DNA from: CAZUQH01 sp964622465
Lineage (GTDB): Bacteria > CG03 > CAZUQH01
DNA length: 7,436 nucleotides
Assembly (NCBI GenBank): GCA_964622465.1
Contig: CAZUQH010000051.1
Location: 1-7,436 of the forward strand
Direction of reading: 5' to 3'
Shown here piece by piece: positions 4,930 through 7,436 of this stretch (positions within the stretch are counted from its first letter, which is position 1; each line of letters starts with the position of its first letter). Position numbers and translations under genes: made by a program. Below the pieces are notes generated by a model that was not told the DNA's origin, ran no database searches, and worked only from the letters and a program-made list of their open reading frames with translations.

Positions 4930-6919
4930 GATAGCACAATTAAGACAAGAGATTTGGCATCACGATTATTGCTATTATGTACTGAATCAGCCAAAAATTT
5001 CTGATAGTGAATATGACCTTTTAATGAAGCAACTTGAAGGCCTTGAAAAACAGTTCCCGGACCTCGGGACGCCAGATTCACCTACTCAACGAGTCAGCGG
5101 CCAACCGCTAAAGGGATTCCGTTCAGTGAGACATCAAACTTCTATGCTGTCTCTTTCAAACGCCTATTCTACCGAGGAGATAAAAGCATGGGTTCAGCGA
5201 GTACATAAAAATGTCCCCTCCAGAGAGATAGATTACGTTGTGGAACCAAAAATAGATGGTGTTGGCATTGCATTAACGTACGAAAATGGAAAACTTGTAC
5301 TCGGTGCGACTCGCGGTGATGGTGAAACCGGAGACGATATCACCGCAAACCTGAGAACGCTGGCGAGCATCCCACTATCACTTCAACCCAGCAGCAAATA
5401 CGGAATTCCAGAATTTCTCGAAGTTCGTGGTGAAGCATATATGAACAAAAATGATTTTGCCCAAATGAACCGTCAGCGTTCTGATGCAGGCGAGACAACA
5501 TTTGCGAATCCCAGAAATGCGACTGCTGGCAGCTTGAAGTTGCTTGACCCGCGTTTAGTTGCAAAACGTCCAATCAAATGTTTTATATATTCACTTGGAG
5601 GGTTAAAAAGAGGGCCGGAATTCAAGACGCATTGGGAGGTTCTTCAAACAATGCGCAAATGGGGTTTGAGAACAAATCCACACAATATCCCGTGTCGCAC
5701 TCAAGAAGAGGTGATGGACCATGTAGTTTCATGGGAAGCAAGGCGTGACGAATTGGAATATGAAATTGACGGTATGGTCGTAAAAGTAAACTCCTTAGAA
5801 CTTCAGGATATCCTGGGCTTCACACAGAAAAGCCCAAGATGGGCAGTCGCTTTCAAGTTCCGGGCAAGACAGGCAACGACAAAACTAAAAGACGTTATGG
5901 TACAGGTTGGGCGCACAGGCGTACTTACCCCTGTTGCACTTCTGGAACCAGTTGAAGTTGGAGGTGTTACAGTTACTAACTCGACGTTGCACAATTTTGA
6001 CCAGATCAAGCGGCTTGACGTCAGGATAGGAGACCGCGTCGTAATCGAGCGTTCAGGCGACGTTATTCCTAATATAGTTAAGGTTGTTAAGTCCGTACGG
6101 AAGGGTAAAGAAAAACAAATCCCTGTTCCAAAGAAATGCCCTGTTTGCGGACATCCTACGGTCCGCGAGCAGGGCGAAGTTGCAGTTCGTTGCCCGAATC
6201 CTCTCTGTCCCGCGCAACTCAGGCGAACATTAGAGCATTTTGCTTCGCGTTCTGCAATGGACATAGAAGGACTTGGCGAATCCGTAATAGAACAATTAGT
6301 TGAACGTGGTTCAGTCCAAGATATTGCAGATATATACTCGCTGAAAAAATCCGATTTTCTGAAACTAGAATTGTTTGCTGACAAACGAGCTGAAAATCTT
6401 CTGGATGCAATAGAAAAGAGTAAACGGCAGCCACTTGAACGGTTGCTATTTGGACTTGGTATAAGGCACGTAGGTGAGCGTGCATCATCTGACATTGCAA
6501 ATTATTTTGGTACACTTGATGCGCTTGTCCACGCATCAAAAGAGCAATTGGAAGAAATTCCGGAAGTAGGTCCTATTATGGCTGAGAGTATTCGGCAGTT
6601 TTTCCACCAGAAACAGGTACAAAATGTACTGGAAAAATTGAAGCATGCTGGAATAAACATTATTCAACCGGAAACGGCTGTTACTGGTGAACGAAAGTTT
6701 GCAGGAAAAACGTTTGTTTTTACAGGCGAACTGAAAAACCACAGCCGTTCAGAAGCAGAATCTATTGTCAAACAGCTTGGTGGACACGCCAGCTCCTCGG
6801 TAAGCAAGAAGACAGATTTTGTCGTTGTTGGTGCGAATCCTGGCTCAAAGTTTGACAAGGCAGAAATGCTTAACGTGAAGATATTATCTGAGGATGAATT
6901 CGATAAACTCATCAAATAG
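4895..6919 (+). CDS. ligA: NAD-dependent DNA ligase LigA
   Basis: LigA seals nicks in double-stranded DNA using NAD+, joining Okazaki fragments and finishing repair. It is full length at 674 residues. Domain order is canonical: the NAD-binding Ia domain (HDYCYYVLNQPKISDSEYD, 23-41); the nucleotidyltransferase domain with the adenylated Lys119 in EPKIDG, RGDGETGDDIT, FANPRNATAGS, EIDGMVVKV with Lys297 and WAVAFKF with Lys321; the OB fold (VGRTGVLTPVALLEPV and RSGDVIPNI); a zinc finger with C415, C418, C433 and C438; helix-hairpin-helix repeats (about 440-585); and a C-terminal BRCT domain (about 597-674). The active-site motif reads KIDGVG where Ala is commoner as the last residue; this looks tolerable. 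It overlaps nusB by 35 bases and the following gene by 26, so the three are probably co-translated. Confidence 0.98.
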   Translation: MAGITREQAKRKIAQLRQEIWHHDYCYYVLNQPKISDSEYDLLMKQLEGLEKQFPDLGTPDSPTQRVSGQPLKGFRSVRHQTSMLSLSNAYSTEEIKAWVQRVHKNVPSREIDYVVEPKIDGVGIALTYENGKLVLGATRGDGETGDDITANLRTLASIPLSLQPSSKYGIPEFLEVRGEAYMNKNDFAQMNRQRSDAGETTFANPRNATAGSLKLLDPRLVAKRPIKCFIYSLGGLKRGPEFKTHWEVLQTMRKWGLRTNPHNIPCRTQEEVMDHVVSWEARRDELEYEIDGMVVKVNSLELQDILGFTQKSPRWAVAFKFRARQATTKLKDVMVQVGRTGVLTPVALLEPVEVGGVTVTNSTLHNFDQIKRLDVRIGDRVVIERSGDVIPNIVKVVKSVRKGKEKQIPVPKKCPVCGHPTVREQGEVAVRCPNPLCPAQLRRTLEHFASRSAMDIEGLGESVIEQLVERGSVQDIADIYSLKKSDFLKLELFADKRAENLLDAIEKSKRQPLERLLFGLGIRHVGERASSDIANYFGTLDALVHASKEQLEEIPEVGPIMAESIRQFFHQKQVQNVLEKLKHAGINIIQPETAVTGERKFAGKTFVFTGELKNHSRSEAESIVKQLGGHASSSVSKKTDFVVVGANPGSKFDKAEMLNVKILSEDEFDKLIK

Positions 6920-7400
6920 TGTAGAGAGGATCGAGCCGCGATTCCTTGTTGATTCTATGCTCGGCCGGCTCTGTCGCTGGCTGAGAATACTCGGGTATGA
7001 CGCTGCGTTCTTTTCCGGGACAGGAAAATCATCTCTTGTGTATCAGGCATTGAAAGAAGGCCGTTTCATTCTTACCCGCAACCACGAAGTTAGCAAAAAG
7101 CAGGTTATCTGGATGCTCGTAGTCGAGAGCGATAAACTTGCAGGACAGATTCGCCAGGTTGTTAGCACTCTTGGCCTTAAACCAGAAGAAAGCCGTTTTT
7201 TTACCAGATGCTCATTTTGCAATAAATTGCTTATTGAGATTAGTCCAGAGGTCGCAAAAGGGCGTGTCCCGGATTTTGTCCTTGAGACAATACACAACTT
7301 CTATGAATGTCCTGATTGTCACCGTATATACTGGAAAGGAACACATTCTGATATGTTCCGCTCGCAACTCGAGGCTATTCTCAATCAGGGATTTTCTTGA
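6894..7400 (+). CDS. Mut7-C RNase-domain protein with zinc ribbon
   Basis: This 168-residue protein belongs to the Mut7-C RNase domain family (COG1656-like), a PIN-like fold fused to a zinc ribbon and presumed to act on RNA. The N-terminal signature FLVDSMLGRLCRWLRILGYDA spans 17-37, with the first acidic residue Asp20. A strand RFILTRN (57-63) follows. The ribbon uses C106, C109, C139 and C142 and ends with the typical YWKGTH (146-151). Two acidic positions of the expected PIN-like site look lost: the usual Asp-rich segment before the second helix reads GTGKSSLVYQA, and the usual TRD is TRN (Asn63). Activity is therefore doubtful. ATG 6894 is chosen because the next ATG (6957) would remove Asp20; this gives a 26-base overlap with ligA and no properly spaced SD (AGG touches the ATG). 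Function in vivo is unknown to me. Confidence 0.85.
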   Translation: MNSINSSNSVERIEPRFLVDSMLGRLCRWLRILGYDAAFFSGTGKSSLVYQALKEGRFILTRNHEVSKKQVIWMLVVESDKLAGQIRQVVSTLGLKPEESRFFTRCSFCNKLLIEISPEVAKGRVPDFVLETIHNFYECPDCHRIYWKGTHSDMFRSQLEAILNQGFS

Positions 7401-7436
7401 CTTCTCATAAAGGATAACGTAAGATAAATACAAATT

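Noticed and set aside
5803..6495. 230-codon open frame on the - strand
   Set aside because: It lies entirely antisense to ligA, whose protein is conserved throughout. Its translation is Ser/Thr/Arg rich with no recognisable domain, as expected of a shadow frame.
6957..6959. Later ATG as start of the Mut7-C gene
   Set aside because: It would cut off the conserved FLVD segment including Asp20; the overlap-start at 6894 keeps the whole domain.
7008..7037. GTGKSS in the Mut7-C protein resembling a Walker A (P-loop)
   Set aside because: The first glycine of G-x4-GK-S/T is missing (Phe39 is at that position), there is no Walker B and the surrounding fold matches Mut7-C.
7401..7436. Possible promoter or RBS in the A/T-rich tail (AAAGGA near 7409)
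   Set aside because: There are too few bases before the window edge to see a start codon or promoter elements.

Overview
The window is an ordinary bacterial chromosomal segment of moderate-to-low G+C (roughly mid-40s percent by eye). Every supported gene is on the + strand. It is dominated by a riboflavin (vitamin B2) biosynthesis operon under an FMN riboswitch, followed by two housekeeping genes and a small putative nuclease gene. I cannot name the organism. The bacterial FMN riboswitch, NAD-dependent DNA ligase, NusB and good Shine-Dalgarno (SD) sites on several genes show it is a bacterium. The carboxypeptidase-regulatory-like repeat protein and the palindrome-rich spacers would fit environmental lineages such as the planctomycete or omnitrophote groups, but that is only a guess.

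Layout. 1-501: 3' end of a gene for a tandem beta-sandwich (carboxypeptidase regulatory-like) protein, cut by the window edge. 502-817: a 316-base non-coding leader region with a sigma70-type promoter (536-564), an FMN riboswitch starting almost at the predicted transcription start (about 571-733), a competing hairpin (725-740) and an intrinsic terminator (785-814) that ends three bases before ribD. 818-4289: ribD, ribE (riboflavin synthase), ribBA and ribH. Together these encode all the committed enzymes from GTP and ribulose 5-phosphate to riboflavin except the phosphatase that acts after RibD, which is normally encoded elsewhere. 4290-4443: a 154-base spacer packed with short palindromes. 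4444-7400: nusB, ligA and a Mut7-C RNase-domain gene, each overlapping the next. 7401-7436: short A/T-rich tail with no supported feature.

How the genes work together. RibA (C-terminal half of RibBA) opens GTP. RibD deaminates and reduces the product. RibB (N-terminal half of RibBA) makes the four-carbon unit from ribulose 5-phosphate. RibH joins the two branches into lumazine, and RibE dismutates lumazine to riboflavin. FMN made from riboflavin should close the riboswitch and terminate transcription before ribD. The ribH-nusB neighbourhood is a common bacterial arrangement. Whether nusB-ligA-Mut7-C share the riboswitch-controlled transcript depends on what the palindromic spacer does.

The most unusual material is non-coding: a 16-base palindromic repeat placed just upstream of both the ribBA and nusB start codons, a run of adjacent hairpins between ribH and nusB, and a ribD start that abuts the riboswitch terminator without a visible SD. 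Among the proteins, the Mut7-C protein appears to have lost acidic positions of its presumed nuclease site, and RibD has an altered deaminase motif. I found no CRISPR, transposase, tRNA, rRNA or defence-type system.
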